Notes under the pieces: model-generated
Database searches by the model: none
What the model was told of the DNA's origin: nothing
Seen by the model: the letters and a program-made list of their open reading frames with translations, nothing else
Source: Syncephalis fuscata
Lineage: Eukaryota > Zoopagomycota > Zoopagomycetes > Zoopagales > Piptocephalidaceae
Assembly: GCA_025786725.1 (NCBI GenBank)
Contig: JAHLTZ010000016.1
Span: 124,001 to 188,000, forward strand
Reading direction: 5' to 3'
DNA length: 64,000 nt
Made by a program: the position numbers and the translations under genes
In this document: positions 49,908 to 60,395 of the stretch, piece by piece
Layout of the letters: every line of letters begins with the position of its first letter
Numbering within the stretch: position 1 is the stretch's first letter

Positions 49908-52900
49908 ATTTTACAGTTGCCAAGATCTGTAAGCGACACTCAGCCAAGAGGGAGCAGCGTCAAAGAGACGAACAAGAGGATCGCTCCAGATCGTTTCTTG
50001 CCCGTTGTTGGTCGTCTACCTCAAGGGAGAAAAAGGTAGAGCGTAAGGAATCTCGACTAGTTAATACACAAGCAAACACCCGAATTGGAGCGTTAAGAAG
50101 AAAGAAAAGGAAATGGTAATCAATACAATACAATAAGGCCGAGCAGAAAGCGATCGTTTCTACAACTGCCACTATAATAAGATGGCGAGCAATAGACAGG
50201 CTTGATTGCCGTTACAGTTACTCGATTGTCACGGCTAAAAAGCGATCGTTCGTTACGGGGAATGCAAAGGATCACAAAGTGTTCGCCTGCGTTCACTCAC
50301 AAGGATGTATTATAGATCTTTGAAGTATAGACCGTACCACTTTAAAAATGACCGTTGTTGGTGTTATTGCTGTTGTTATTGTTATCGTGTTATTGGTGTT
50401 ATGCGTAGTGTGTAGAAGGAAACGAAAAGAATTCAAGGATTCCTTTTAAACGATGGTTAAAAGTGAATTGTGTGAGTGTGAGTGTGTGGAAGGAAGAAAG
50501 AGACTTTGTTAATTATTAAAATATGTTGTAATAAACACTCGTTTCTTCTCTATTGCTGAGTCAATTGGTGATAAAAATGGAAATTGATCAAATTTGACGA
50601 ATCATTTCAAGATTACATTACCGCTACAAATGCAATACTTTTTACAGTGAGTTTGCCATATGTTTTTAATACTTTACATACATTTGATTATTATTAGTTA
50701 ATTATTAAGCACAATAAAGGAGTATGTTTATTATAAATGTGTGCAGTTATAGTTATACTAAATGCTTGATATAAATTGGTTTCTTTTTCGATCTGGCCAA
50801 CAAAGACGCTGGATAATTTGGAGCCAGAATAATGACTTTTACAGATTTATTCAAAGCTAGTGAAGATGTTGTTTTAATAGTGCCTGGACACTTATTTTCT
50901 TTGCCATTTTTATTTTGTTGTTTAGTAAGGCATCTTGATAAACTGTAAATACAGCCAGTGTATACGCCAATAAGCCAGCTCTTTTTAGATAATTTGTCAA
51001 TAAATTGACATAAAGATCCAAGGCTGGAATACAAATAGTTGAAAATGGACAATTGATTAGGCGAATTAAAATTTTATTTAGTGCATTTAATACGTTTGAC
51101 GTATTAAACTTATGAATGACAATCAACTTTTGCTGTATATGTTGATGATGGCTTTGCTTTTTATAGATCGGGTCCATATTATACGCCCTTTTTCAAAACT
51201 ATCAATTGGCAGTAGTTTGTTTTAATTTTAGCATTGAATAAGGATTGCAACGAATTGTTTGTTGGAAACTTTTTTAGTGCAAAAAAATGAAAGCAAAGTG
51301 TTATATTTACCATCTTTGACATTATCTTTTTACACTGGGATTGGTCGCTTTGGGAGTCAAATAGTTTCCATTAAATGTTGTGGTTGATTTTCGCTATTAA
51401 TAACATGCGATGTTTGATCTACATTGGGTACAAAAGCTGCATCAGTTTCTGCAGATTTAAATATTATTTTTCATGTTAAAAATTGGCATTGGTTATGGGA
51501 AGCAAACTAGATACAAGCGTATGAATGCTCTCTACTTAATATTGGGCCTTTCATCCATCAACATTTATCTAAATCAAATAAGTCATATTGTTGATGTGAA
51601 TTTCGTTTATATGTTGATTGTAAAAGCAGCCAGCTATTATAGTTATCAACCAAGCAAGGACGTCATGTTTTTTCTTTTCTTCTTTGTCTTGAAAATAAAT
51701 TATATTTGGAGGCAAACAGTCAGCATTACGCCATTTTCCTGTCTAGCTAAATATGAAGCGACCAATGTAGTAGTGGAGTACTCATTCTTTAATGCAATCT
51801 GCTTTCATATTAGCCAAATTTACTATTGTTAATAGTATTAATAAATAATCGATATAGTAGTTAGTATTGGCAAGTATTAGTTACCTATTGGATTGCCAAT
51901 GAATACAGGCTTTACGTTGTCATATGTACGTATAGTGATGAAGGCCACAATATATTGATGTATTGCATGTATAGAGATCAGCTTGATTTTGCTATTAAAT
52001 AAAGCCAAAAAAGCAGTCAGCTCTTTCCATGTAAATCCTTTTTTGTCGTTTTCATTTTTTTTTGTTAAAAAAGCTACTTTCAATTAATCACGTCTTGATC
52101 CTATGTTCCACACCAATGATTACCAAGAGTTCACGTCAGCAAGACCCAGTTGAATGTGCTCATCGGCCGGCAATCAATATGTTCGCTTTTTGAAGCAACC
52201 AACCATAAATTTGAGCTCTGTCTGTCGACATCAGTCATATGCGTAAGACCATTGAATGGGGTTAAAACTAAAGACAATGATAAACGTTGATAAACAGCTT
52301 AGACTTATTAGTGTTGTTATTAATGGTTGTTGATGGTGAACGTTTTGTTTTTTTATTTACACCAATGTAGATTTTTTTAATCCTAATATAACACTACCGT
52401 GCCAATTATATCATATAAACCATTATTGTTTTTTTAATCGCCTAAACGTAATGCTCGTCTATATTGACGTTCCCAATAATCAGACTGGTTAACTATTGTT
52501 CGATAACCGATCGACAGCTAGTAGCAAAAAGGACTAGTTCGTGACATTTAATAAATCAACACAAATACAATAAAATACCACGATTTTTCCAAAAGTGTTA
52601 TTATGCGCATTTAAAGCCATAATTGGCTAGAAATATCAGTGCTAAACATTTTATGTGATAGACAGAATAGATGGTATTGAGTGTGAGTGGAAAGAAAAGT
52701 GCATGCATAAATTTGATCTACTTTATTTCATTTAAAGTAGGTGATGGTTACACACGGTTACACAGGTCTACTAGTGAACGAATATTACTATTATTTGTTT
52801 ATGCTTAAATATACATTGAAATTAAATAAAGTCACAGCAAGTTGGCTGTAAAAACTACTGTCTTGCGTTGTCACTGTTTATAGATCTTAAAATATACACT
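49908..52900. other. SNT1 promoter and gene-poor AT-rich sequence
   Basis: 49908-50450 is the likely SNT1 promoter and leader. 50753-51177 and 51877-52083 on the minus strand are medium-sized frames. They have amphipathic, protein-like composition (for example NLLTNYLKRAGLLAYTLAVFTVYQDALL and GFTWKELTAFLALFNSK) but no family I recognise. They could be pieces of a decayed or unannotated gene. Nothing else in the stretch is supported. Confidence 0.35.
50753..51177 (-). pseudogene. Possible degenerate protein-coding fragment
   Basis: Two overlapping minus-strand frames (51177-50857 and 51052-50753) could be joined by a one-base change. The combined product would be about 140 residues, hydrophobic in the middle with a basic C-terminus (LLARSKKKPIYIKHLV). 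The family is not recognised and there is no supporting neighbour. It may be a decayed gene or a chance frame. Confidence 0.2.
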
Positions 52901-53064
52901 ATCTTTATACTTGTATCACAGATAGCGCGCCTCAATATAAATACATGTATTATTATCTATATTTTACTGAGCTGTTAATATTCGCTATACTATTACCTTA
53001 AGCTTATTTTATTTAATCATTGGCACTAAAAACTAAAACTATTTAATAAGTAACCGATTGCTAA

Positions 53065-53256
53065 AAAATAGCGACTTAAGTGACCAAGCAATACCTTATT
53101 GTGGTATTATCTTATAGCGTTAGTTTCTGATTCTTACTAACCTTTAGATCGACGCTCAAAATAAAATGTGTTGGCTGGTTGATAATTGCTTTTTAACAAA
53201 CTAAATAACTTGCGTAGTGATAATTAGAAATAAAATAAAACTAAAAACCAAATTAC
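53065..53256 (+). repeat. Dispersed repeat family R2, copy 1
   Basis: Shares an ordered series of blocks with 57895-58150 and 62057-62195. The blocks are a GCGACTTAAGTGACCAAGCAA type start, CCTTATTG/CCTTATCC, AGCGTTAGTTTCTGAT, TTACTAACCTTTAG, ACGCTCAAAATA and TTGGCTGGTTGATAATTGCTTTT. It is non-coding. Confidence 0.6.
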
Positions 53257-53391
53257 TTTGTTATTTACAATAAATATAACCATTGCAAAAATGTAATTTA
53301 TCATTTCTGATAGCTGTTTTTAACAAAATACGTTATTTTTATTTATAATATCATGAAATGACGATAAAGCGCTATTTTATAAATTTAGACG
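53257..53391 (+). repeat. 135-bp segment X, inverted copy at 58424-58557
   Basis: Begins TTTGTTATTTACAATAAATA and ends AAATTTAGACG. The reverse complement occurs at 58424-58557 with few differences. It abuts R2 copy 1 here. It is probably one end of a non-autonomous element. Confidence 0.7.
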
Positions 53392-53465
53392 TAAAATATT
53401 ACGCTAATGTTATAAAGTATTCTAATAGTAATAATTCACTTAATAAAACATTTATAATAATATGC

Positions 53466-54256
53466 ATAGCTTTATGTATAATGAAGCAAACTGCATGATA
53501 TTTCGCACAAGTATAATTATGACATACAGGTAGCTATTGGCAAAGTATACCGTAGTTATGTTGCGGTATAAAACAGTGGTTACAATAATACGCTAATAAA
53601 TGTGCAAAGATGGCCGTTTTTCGCCGTTGATGGCTTGTATAAACAAAATACAGCAAAATAATTGCCGAATTCGAGTTGTCCATGCTTAGTTATACACATT
53701 GGTATGATTTATAGAACAATGGTTTTTGCAAAAAAGCTAGCCAAAAATGCAATTTACGTAAATTGTTGTTAGCAAAAATCAAAGTTATATGTATAACAGT
53801 GGCATAAATTGTTACTGTATATCAACATTTTTGCATACTAAATTGCTATTATGCTTGTTTTAGCGTTGCGAATGCTTTAAATTTACTTTATGCCAATTTT
53901 ATTTTTAATATTAAAATCTTTAAAAGCATATAACTTTAATTACTTTTGCTAACAAGAATTTACGTAAATTGCATTTTTGGCTAGCTTTTTTTGCAAAAAC
54001 CATTGTTCTATAAATCATACCAATGTGTATAACTAAGCATGGACAATTCGAATTCGGCAATTATTTTGCTGTATTTTGTTTATACAAGTCATCAACGGCG
54101 AAAAACGGCCATCTTTGCACATTTATTAGCGTATTATTGTAACCACTGTTTTATACCGCAACATAACTACGGTATACTTTGCCAATAGCTACCTGTATGT
54201 CATAATTATACTTGTGCGAAATATCATGCAGTTTGCTTCATTATACATAAAGCTAT
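53466..54256. mobile_element. Foldback element with about 325-bp inverted arms
   Basis: The left arm 53466-53791 and right arm 53927-54256 are nearly perfect reverse complements, flanking a 135-nt spacer. Shared blocks include ATGAAGCAAACTGCATGAT, ACTACGGTATACTTTGCC on the other strand and AATTTACGTAAATT, itself palindromic. There is no coding capacity. No clear target-site duplication is seen at the outer edges. A transcript through it would fold into a long dsRNA hairpin. Confidence 0.85.
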
Positions 54257-55173
54257 TGGCACAATTGTGACTAATTTTACACCTTTTTATCCATTATTTT
54301 ACGCCACAGGAATGTGGTAATTGCAAACATTACTAAGACAATTATCACCATAATATAGCCACCAGTTTTTCATCAGTCTAAATAACGAATATATTACCAC
54401 GTGACTAAGTAATAATATAACGCTTATTTACTTCTTTTCTATTGTTATTTAACAAACACTATCTTCCTTACTATTCTTTCAACTTTACTAAAAAGCTAAA
54501 CATTGGTTTAAACAGCGTATTTACATATTGCACTGCTCAACAGCTATATAAATTATAATAAAGCAATTGTTTTCTTTTATCTTATTGTATATACGCGCAG
54601 CATTTTTGAGCTTCTAAATATCAATAAAAGTAGCTGCTACGTATAATGATCTGAATTCATTATTATATGTGTCTAATGTAATTGTTTAAATACTCGTAAA
54701 AGCACACGTACCACCTCTCATCTGTTTTCTGTCTGCCGGGCTTTTAAACTTTGCTTGGCCAATTAATTACCGCTTTTGCCAAACAACACCGGAAAGTTAC
54801 CAGTATGTATTTTTACATTAATAATGGATTTATTAATAAATAAAACATTTTAGAACATGTTAGAAACAGAAAAAACTGCTTATTAAGCATATTGCTATTA
54901 ATGCATTGAAATGATAGCCTTATACTATATACAGTTGTTTATACAATCAATTAATTATAATAAAATGGCAAAGTATTACTTTATGTTATCTGGTAGATAG
55001 AACATTGCTTAAACAATTGACTGGTTCATATTGAATATTTAACATGTCTATTTACTATATTTCAATGACTTTAAATACTTTATTGGTTTTTTTATGACCA
55101 GATTACGTATTATGACATAGTCTGCTTACTTATTGCTGGATGCTATAACCTCTTTGCATGTTCTAATTTCTAT

Positions 55174-55486
55174 TGTAACGAATATACTGGACAGTTGCGT
55201 TTATTAATAGCGGTACACAATACAATAAATTATATGAATAAAATAATAATTGCAAGTGAACTGGAGTCTTTATAATTGCTAGAATTATACGCGTATTTAT
55301 GATGTTTTAGTTGATATATAAAATATTTAAATAAAACAATACATAAAAAAGTAAAAAAATAAATAAAAGACAAGTAATAAAAGAGTGTTCGTTTTGATGT
55401 GGGTCATGTGCTATGCTCAATGTGTTGGAACACCGATCATAGTACTAAAAAGGTAATAATAAATTGGCGTGAGAGAGTTTTGTTAC
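55174..55486 (+). repeat. 5' LTR of the TRIM-like element
   Basis: TGTAACGAATATACTGG at the start and GAGAGAGTTTTGTTACA at the end. Contains GCGGTACACAATACAATAAA and AATAAAAGACAAGTAATAAA, shared with the 3' LTR. Confidence 0.8.
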
Positions 55487-55896
55487 AGTGACACAAGCAG
55501 AAGGTGGAATGGCGACAATGGTGGCAGCAGTGTTGGCAGCAGCGTTATTTTAAAATGTAATTTGTGTTACTAAGTTTGTAATAAAGTCCGTATTAGTAAC
55601 AAAGTTAGTATTGGATAATTCTGGATTCATATGGATGGTATTTCTTATTGTGTAACGGTGCTATATTCATTCGTGTAACTTGTGATTGGTTGTTCGTATT
55701 GGGTATTGCTGTATTTGTTGATGTAATTTACTGTTAATCCGCTGGTATGTTGAAATGTAACTGGCAAATTTGGACGAGTTTGTCGGAGTAGAATTGGCGG
55801 GCTTGTTTGTAGTTAAAATATTTAGCACCACGACGTTGGTTCACATCAGTACAAAGTAAAAAACAAAGAAGTATAGGTTAAACCGTTGCTATCACG

Positions 55897-56211
55897 TGTA
55901 ACTGAATATACTGGGGACAGTTGCGGCTACTAATAGCGGTACACAATACAATAAATTATATGAATAAAATAATAATTGCAAGTAAACTGGAGCTTTATTA
56001 ATTGCTAGAATTATATGCGTATTTATGGTGTTTTAGTTGATATATAAAATATTTAAATAAAACAATACATAAAAAAGTAAAAAATAAAAATAAAAGACAA
56101 GTAATAAAAGAGTGTTGTTTTGATGTGGGCCATGTGCTATGATTGATGTTGGAACACCGATCATAGTATTAAAAAGGCAATAATAAATTGGTGTGAGAGA
56201 GTTTTGCTACA
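55897..56211 (+). repeat. 3' LTR of the TRIM-like element
   Basis: TGTAACTGAATATACTGGGG at the start and GAGAGAGTTTTGCTACA at the end. It differs from the 5' LTR by scattered substitutions and small indels. Confidence 0.8.
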
Positions 56212-56362
56212 ACTATTATGCTGATGGACAGTCTTCAAGGACATAAAACTAATGGTGAATAATGCTATGCCAATTTGAATTTATATATAACCATCCTCAT
56301 TTGCCACGTAACTACCAAACATTGCCTATTACCTTTTGCTTTCTTCTCATCACTTATTCATC

Positions 56363-56737
56363 ATGGTTAGGCTTGTTACTACCGAGGCAGAGTTCAGAGA
56401 AACTATCAACACCAACGAGTTTGTTGTTGTCAATTTCTTCACCGAACAGTGCAGTGCTTATCGCACGATTGCACCAATGATCGAGGATCTAGACAATGCT
56501 ACACATAATGTCATCTTCATTAAGGTCAACACTGAGCAGCTTGCGGTATGTAGTTTATCTAATAATATTACGCTTACTAACTAGTATCGACTACTGTAGA
56601 ATCTTGCCGAAGAGTTTGATGTTACTGATACGCCCACGTTCAGATTTTTCAAAAACGGACAATCTGGTTATAACGATGTTGTTGTTGGTGCCGATATCGG
56701 AAAGATTACCGGAAAACTTGCTACTTTCATAGCATGA
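56363..56737 (+). CDS. Thioredoxin-like protein with altered active site
   Basis: A thioredoxin fold in two exons, 56363-56545 and 56600-56737, about 107 residues. The core reads FVVVNFFTEQCSAYRTIAPMIEDL, then VIFIKVNTEQLANLAEEFDVTDTPTFRFFKNGQ and a C-terminal helix. The cis-Pro before beta-4 (DTPTFRFF) is kept. The normal WCGPC is QCSAY: the Trp and the second Cys are gone, leaving one Cys at the N-terminal position. It should not work as an ordinary dithiol reductase. Splice phases fit and there is no frame break, so the change is not explained by the indel errors seen elsewhere. A structural or monothiol role is inference. Confidence 0.88.
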
Positions 56738-57894
56738 TTATGTAGTCTCAAACCGATACATTTAAATAAAACAATATTTGAATGTAATAACCAATAGCTA
56801 GTGTAATATAATATATAGCAAGTAGTTTAAATACGCACAAACGCAATATACAAGTCTTTAACAACAAATAACCGATTAAAATGAGTAATACCGCTACTAG
56901 TTCAGCAGAGGCTTTATTTTGCTCTAAATGTGCGCTAAATTCAATAGATAGTTAGCTATAATACATAAATGATACCTAAACATAACACAACTATATTAGG
57001 ATAAATTAGTAAAATACACCATTTTTAAATCTTACCATAATAAATTCATTTTTAAAAAATTTTATTTATCAAAATACATTGTTTTGAAAAATCTACCAAA
57101 TGTCTACCAAACTAGTTAAAAGCAATATTTAACAGTATTAAAAAGCTGAGGGCCGTTGTTGACGAATTTAAGTTTGTTAACAATTGCAATTTTACGAGGA
57201 AAAATAGTGATTCACTAATATTACAGTTTATTTGCGCTTATGAAGACTGGTTTAGCAACAAATTCAGTTTGTTTTGACTGCCAGAAAGCAAAAAACTGGC
57301 CTAGTAAAGATTGTCTAGTGCAATATTAAACATTTTAATGGCTGTTCATATGATTCTGGTAATGACCTATTAAATATATTACAAATAATGTTGCTACATT
57401 CTCAATTGTAAAATCAAAAGATGTACAAATAAAAGTATTAGTTACATATTTGATTATTTAATACACTAACAGTTGTAATAGTTAATAGGTGGTATATTTC
57501 TTATTACAAAGCTTGATATGCTTTTGATTGAATAAAAAATGGCATTTTTATAACACCAGTAATAAAATGATGTAACTTTGATCAAACAGCTAAAGGTAAA
57601 AAAAGAAATAGAAGTAGTAGCTTAGTCAAATGTTTTAGTATAAATTGATAAAAAAAATATTATTGGTATCAAATAACTAATAGCAGTAGCTCAAATTAGC
57701 AGATTTATAATAAAGATTTTATTTGTATAGATTATAATACAAGCTGAATGAATTAGATTATAAAAAAACATTTTTATTATTATTTAGTAACAATATTATG
57801 CAGTTATTATAATGTTGAAATATAAACAAAAGTTATAAAGCTAAAATCTCTGATGGAAAAAAGTTAATTATAATAAATGCTGTTACGCTCTAGT

Positions 57895-58150
57895 TTTAGA
57901 AATCGCAACTTAGATGACAAGCAACACCTTATCCTGTCGCTGTCCTATAACGTTAATTTCTGATGCTTATTAACGCTTACCTTAACGCTCAGAATACAAG
58001 TGTTGTTTGGTTGTATTGCTTTTATAATAAATTATTCATTATTGGTCATTAATTATCACAGTTTAGCTATAATAAACTGAATAACTTGTATGACACTAAG
58101 TAGAAATAAATTGGACTAGAAACTTGATTATTCTTTATTGATATTGAATA
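57895..58150 (+). repeat. Dispersed repeat family R2, copy 2
   Basis: Same block order as 53065-53256, including CTTAGATGACAAGCAACACC, CCTATAACGTTAATTTCTGAT, CTTAACGCTCAGAATACA and TTGTTTGGTTGTATTGCTTTT, then AATAACTTGTATGACACTAA corresponding to AATAACTTGCGTAGTGATAA in copy 1. Confidence 0.6.
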
Positions 58151-58423
58151 AAGCTATCATTATATAGTAAACACACCTAATAATAGAACTTGAATGCCTT
58201 GTGGTATTTCATCATTAATGCAGCATATTAGTTCAGGTGACTGCTCATATGCTTACAACTAACAAGTAGCTACTCGTCGTATTGTCGTAATAGACATTTG
58301 TTACTAGTAATCGGTACTAATATCCGATAGGTATATTTGATTATACTGCTTTGACCAATCGCATGGTATGTCTCTTGGTCACACTTTCACAAGACCCTGT
58401 CCGGAATTATAGAACAGTAACAA

Positions 58424-58557
58424 CGTCTAAATTTATAAAATAATGTTTATCGTCATTTCAAGGTATTATAAATAAAAATAGCGTATTTTGTTAAAAACAG
58501 CTATTAGAAATGATAAATTACATTTTTGCAATGGTTATATTTATTGTAAATAACAAA
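58424..58557 (-). repeat. Segment X, inverted copy
   Basis: Reverse complement of 53257-53391. Starts CGTCTAAATTTATAAAAT and ends ATTGTAAATAACAAA. Confidence 0.7.
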
Positions 58558-58981
58558 TGATGTATCATACAATGTCCATGAATATTGTACGCCAATGATA
58601 ATGTTTTATGCATTGTAATTTAACACTACTACTCATATACTTTCCACAGTATACGCATTCTATTCTATATCACTTATTTGTAGTAGCTACATATTATTCA
58701 TAGCTAGTAACCGTTTGTCTCTAGCTTTATTACCAATAAACCTAATCTATTTTATTATTGGACCATATATACGGATAAAAAATAAAAAGTTGAATAATTA
58801 AGTTTAATTGGAATTTGGATATAAATGGAATAAACGGTTTGTTTGTTAAATAATTTTCATTATGCTGAATATATACAAAAAACATGTTAAATTAGTGATT
58901 CGATTTCACCATTAATATTAATGCTTGGAAGTACTGACTATTTAATATCATCATCTTGCCGATGGGTTTAGTTTAATTTTT

Positions 58982-59278
58982 TCACTTTTTTTCACCATCA
59001 GGGCCACTATTATCAGCAGCACCATTAACACCATTATTTGATAGAACGCTTATTAATAGAATTAATGACATCACCAATAACATTAATAACAATAGAATCA
59101 AAATTATTAACACTAATAACAGCAACATCATCGCCAAACTGGATACCAGAAATTTCTTAAATGATTGTATGACAAAGCGACGAATTTGAGCTGATTTAGC
59201 ATTTATCAAGGTTGTACTGGCTACAAAAGTTACGGCGAGGGCGCAGATGATGGCAGCAGAAAGCTTTATCTTGATATT
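58982..59278 (-). CDS. Possible small secreted or membrane protein
   Basis: The minus-strand frame gives IKLSAAIICALAVTFVAS, a good signal-peptide core, then a basic helix, a long Leu/Ile/Met stretch built from ATTATT/AATAAC repeats and a polar tail (NGVNGAADNSGPDGEKK). No in-frame ATG precedes the signal-like part, so either a base is missing or the frame is not a gene. The Leu/Ile stretch may be a simple-repeat artefact. Confidence 0.25.
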   Translation of the reverse strand, partial: NIKIKLSAAIICALAVTFVASTTLINAKSAQIRRFVIQSFKKFLVSSLAMMLLLLVLIILILLLLMLLVMSLILLISVLSNNGVNGAADNSGPDGEKK

Positions 59279-60395
59279 AATTTGTTAAATAAACAAGTAG
59301 AATGAACAACAGTGCGTAATTGGCAAAAACAGATAGTAGCGTTACAATTTTGTTGATAAAATACAATAGAGCTTTGAATACACTTGAGAAAATACATGGT
59401 TGCTAAGCGTTAGATGAAAGTGCACTGCGAAATAATTATTTTAGATAAAATTAATGCTTATTTATTGTTACTATATAGTATTAATAAAGGAAAGAAAAAT
59501 GGTTCATATGATTACCAGATAAACTTTAAATAGTTACTTGGAGTTTAAATAATCTATCACAACAATAACAACAATCGTCATCATCACTTAGTATGTGATG
59601 ACAAAGTTACACACGTGTGACGTGTCATGTGCTACCTACATGGCAATTACCAACAGCCGCACTATAACTGGTATACTACAACCAGTATAGTTTGATATGC
59701 TCGACGAAGAAATTTCAGTCCATATTAGCCGATATTGCCATGTATGAACCTACTCGTGATTTTTTTGTGCGGTTAAAACGGAAATGTGTGTGATCATATG
59801 CCACAAACTAATTTCTATTCTTCTTAGATGGAGAAAAGTACTCAATTATTAGATCATAATGCGTGCTTAAAGTCATTTATTTTGTCCATTTGTCCCCACC
59901 TGACCAGATCACACGATAGCAATAACTGTGCATACTAGAATAAGCAAGCACTGTAATGTAAATTGTACTGTATCATAAAACTATGGCTTAGATGATATTT
60001 TGATAGATGATGTTACTCAACATTCGCCATCACCTTCAATAAAAAGAATTTGCTTCAATTGCGCAAATATTATTAGCTGTATTCATATAACACAAAATTA
60101 CATTGAAGCATTAATAAATTGTTTATAAAAATAAATTATATTTAATTAATAAAAGTATTATATATAATACTATCGTAGCATAAATCAAATAATTGATTAA
60201 TGTGGTGCATTTTACTATTTCAATTCAACTAATTAAATTATCGACTTGGACAACTGTTTACCTAACAAAAAATGGTTAAAAATACGGGTTATCGCAAGAA
60301 TAACCACTCATATCAATAAAAATAGTTTACAAATATAAATGCTTTGGTCATTGAATTATTATGTTTATTGAATGTGCACAAGTTATCATTAAAAA

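Larger units (their letters stand above)
55174..56211 (+). mobile_element. Miniature LTR (TRIM-like) retroelement
   Basis: Two direct repeats of about 314 bp, 55174-55486 and 55897-56211, each start TGTAAC and end GTTACA or GCTACA. They thus have the TG..CA ends and short inverted termini of LTRs. The 410-bp interior (55487-55896) has no gag or pol frame. The 5-bp flanks TCTAT (55169-55173) and ACTAT (56212-56216) match at four of five bases, consistent with a target-site duplication. A purine-rich tract lies at 55853-55877, near the expected polypurine position. No clear tRNA primer-binding match was seen. The few LTR differences suggest a moderately recent insertion. Confidence 0.8.
56738..60395. 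other. Gene-poor AT-rich region with repeat copies
   Basis: No confident gene. It holds R2 copy 2 (57895-58150) and the inverted X segment (58424-58557). A minus-strand frame at about 59275-58982 encodes a signal-peptide-like then Leu/Ile-rich sequence but lacks a clear ATG. The rest is AT-rich with short poly-T and poly-A tracts. Confidence 0.45.

Noticed and set aside
51473-51832. 119-residue plus-strand frame rich in Tyr, Phe and Ile
   Set aside because: Composition follows the AT-rich sequence. It begins ATGTTAAAA in a spacer and shows no family signature or splice structure.
55174-56211. Simple tandem duplication instead of an LTR element
   Set aside because: The repeats have TG..CA ends, inverted TGTAAC/GTTACA termini and flanking 5-bp sites that match at four of five positions. 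These favour an LTR element, although genome copies have not been checked.
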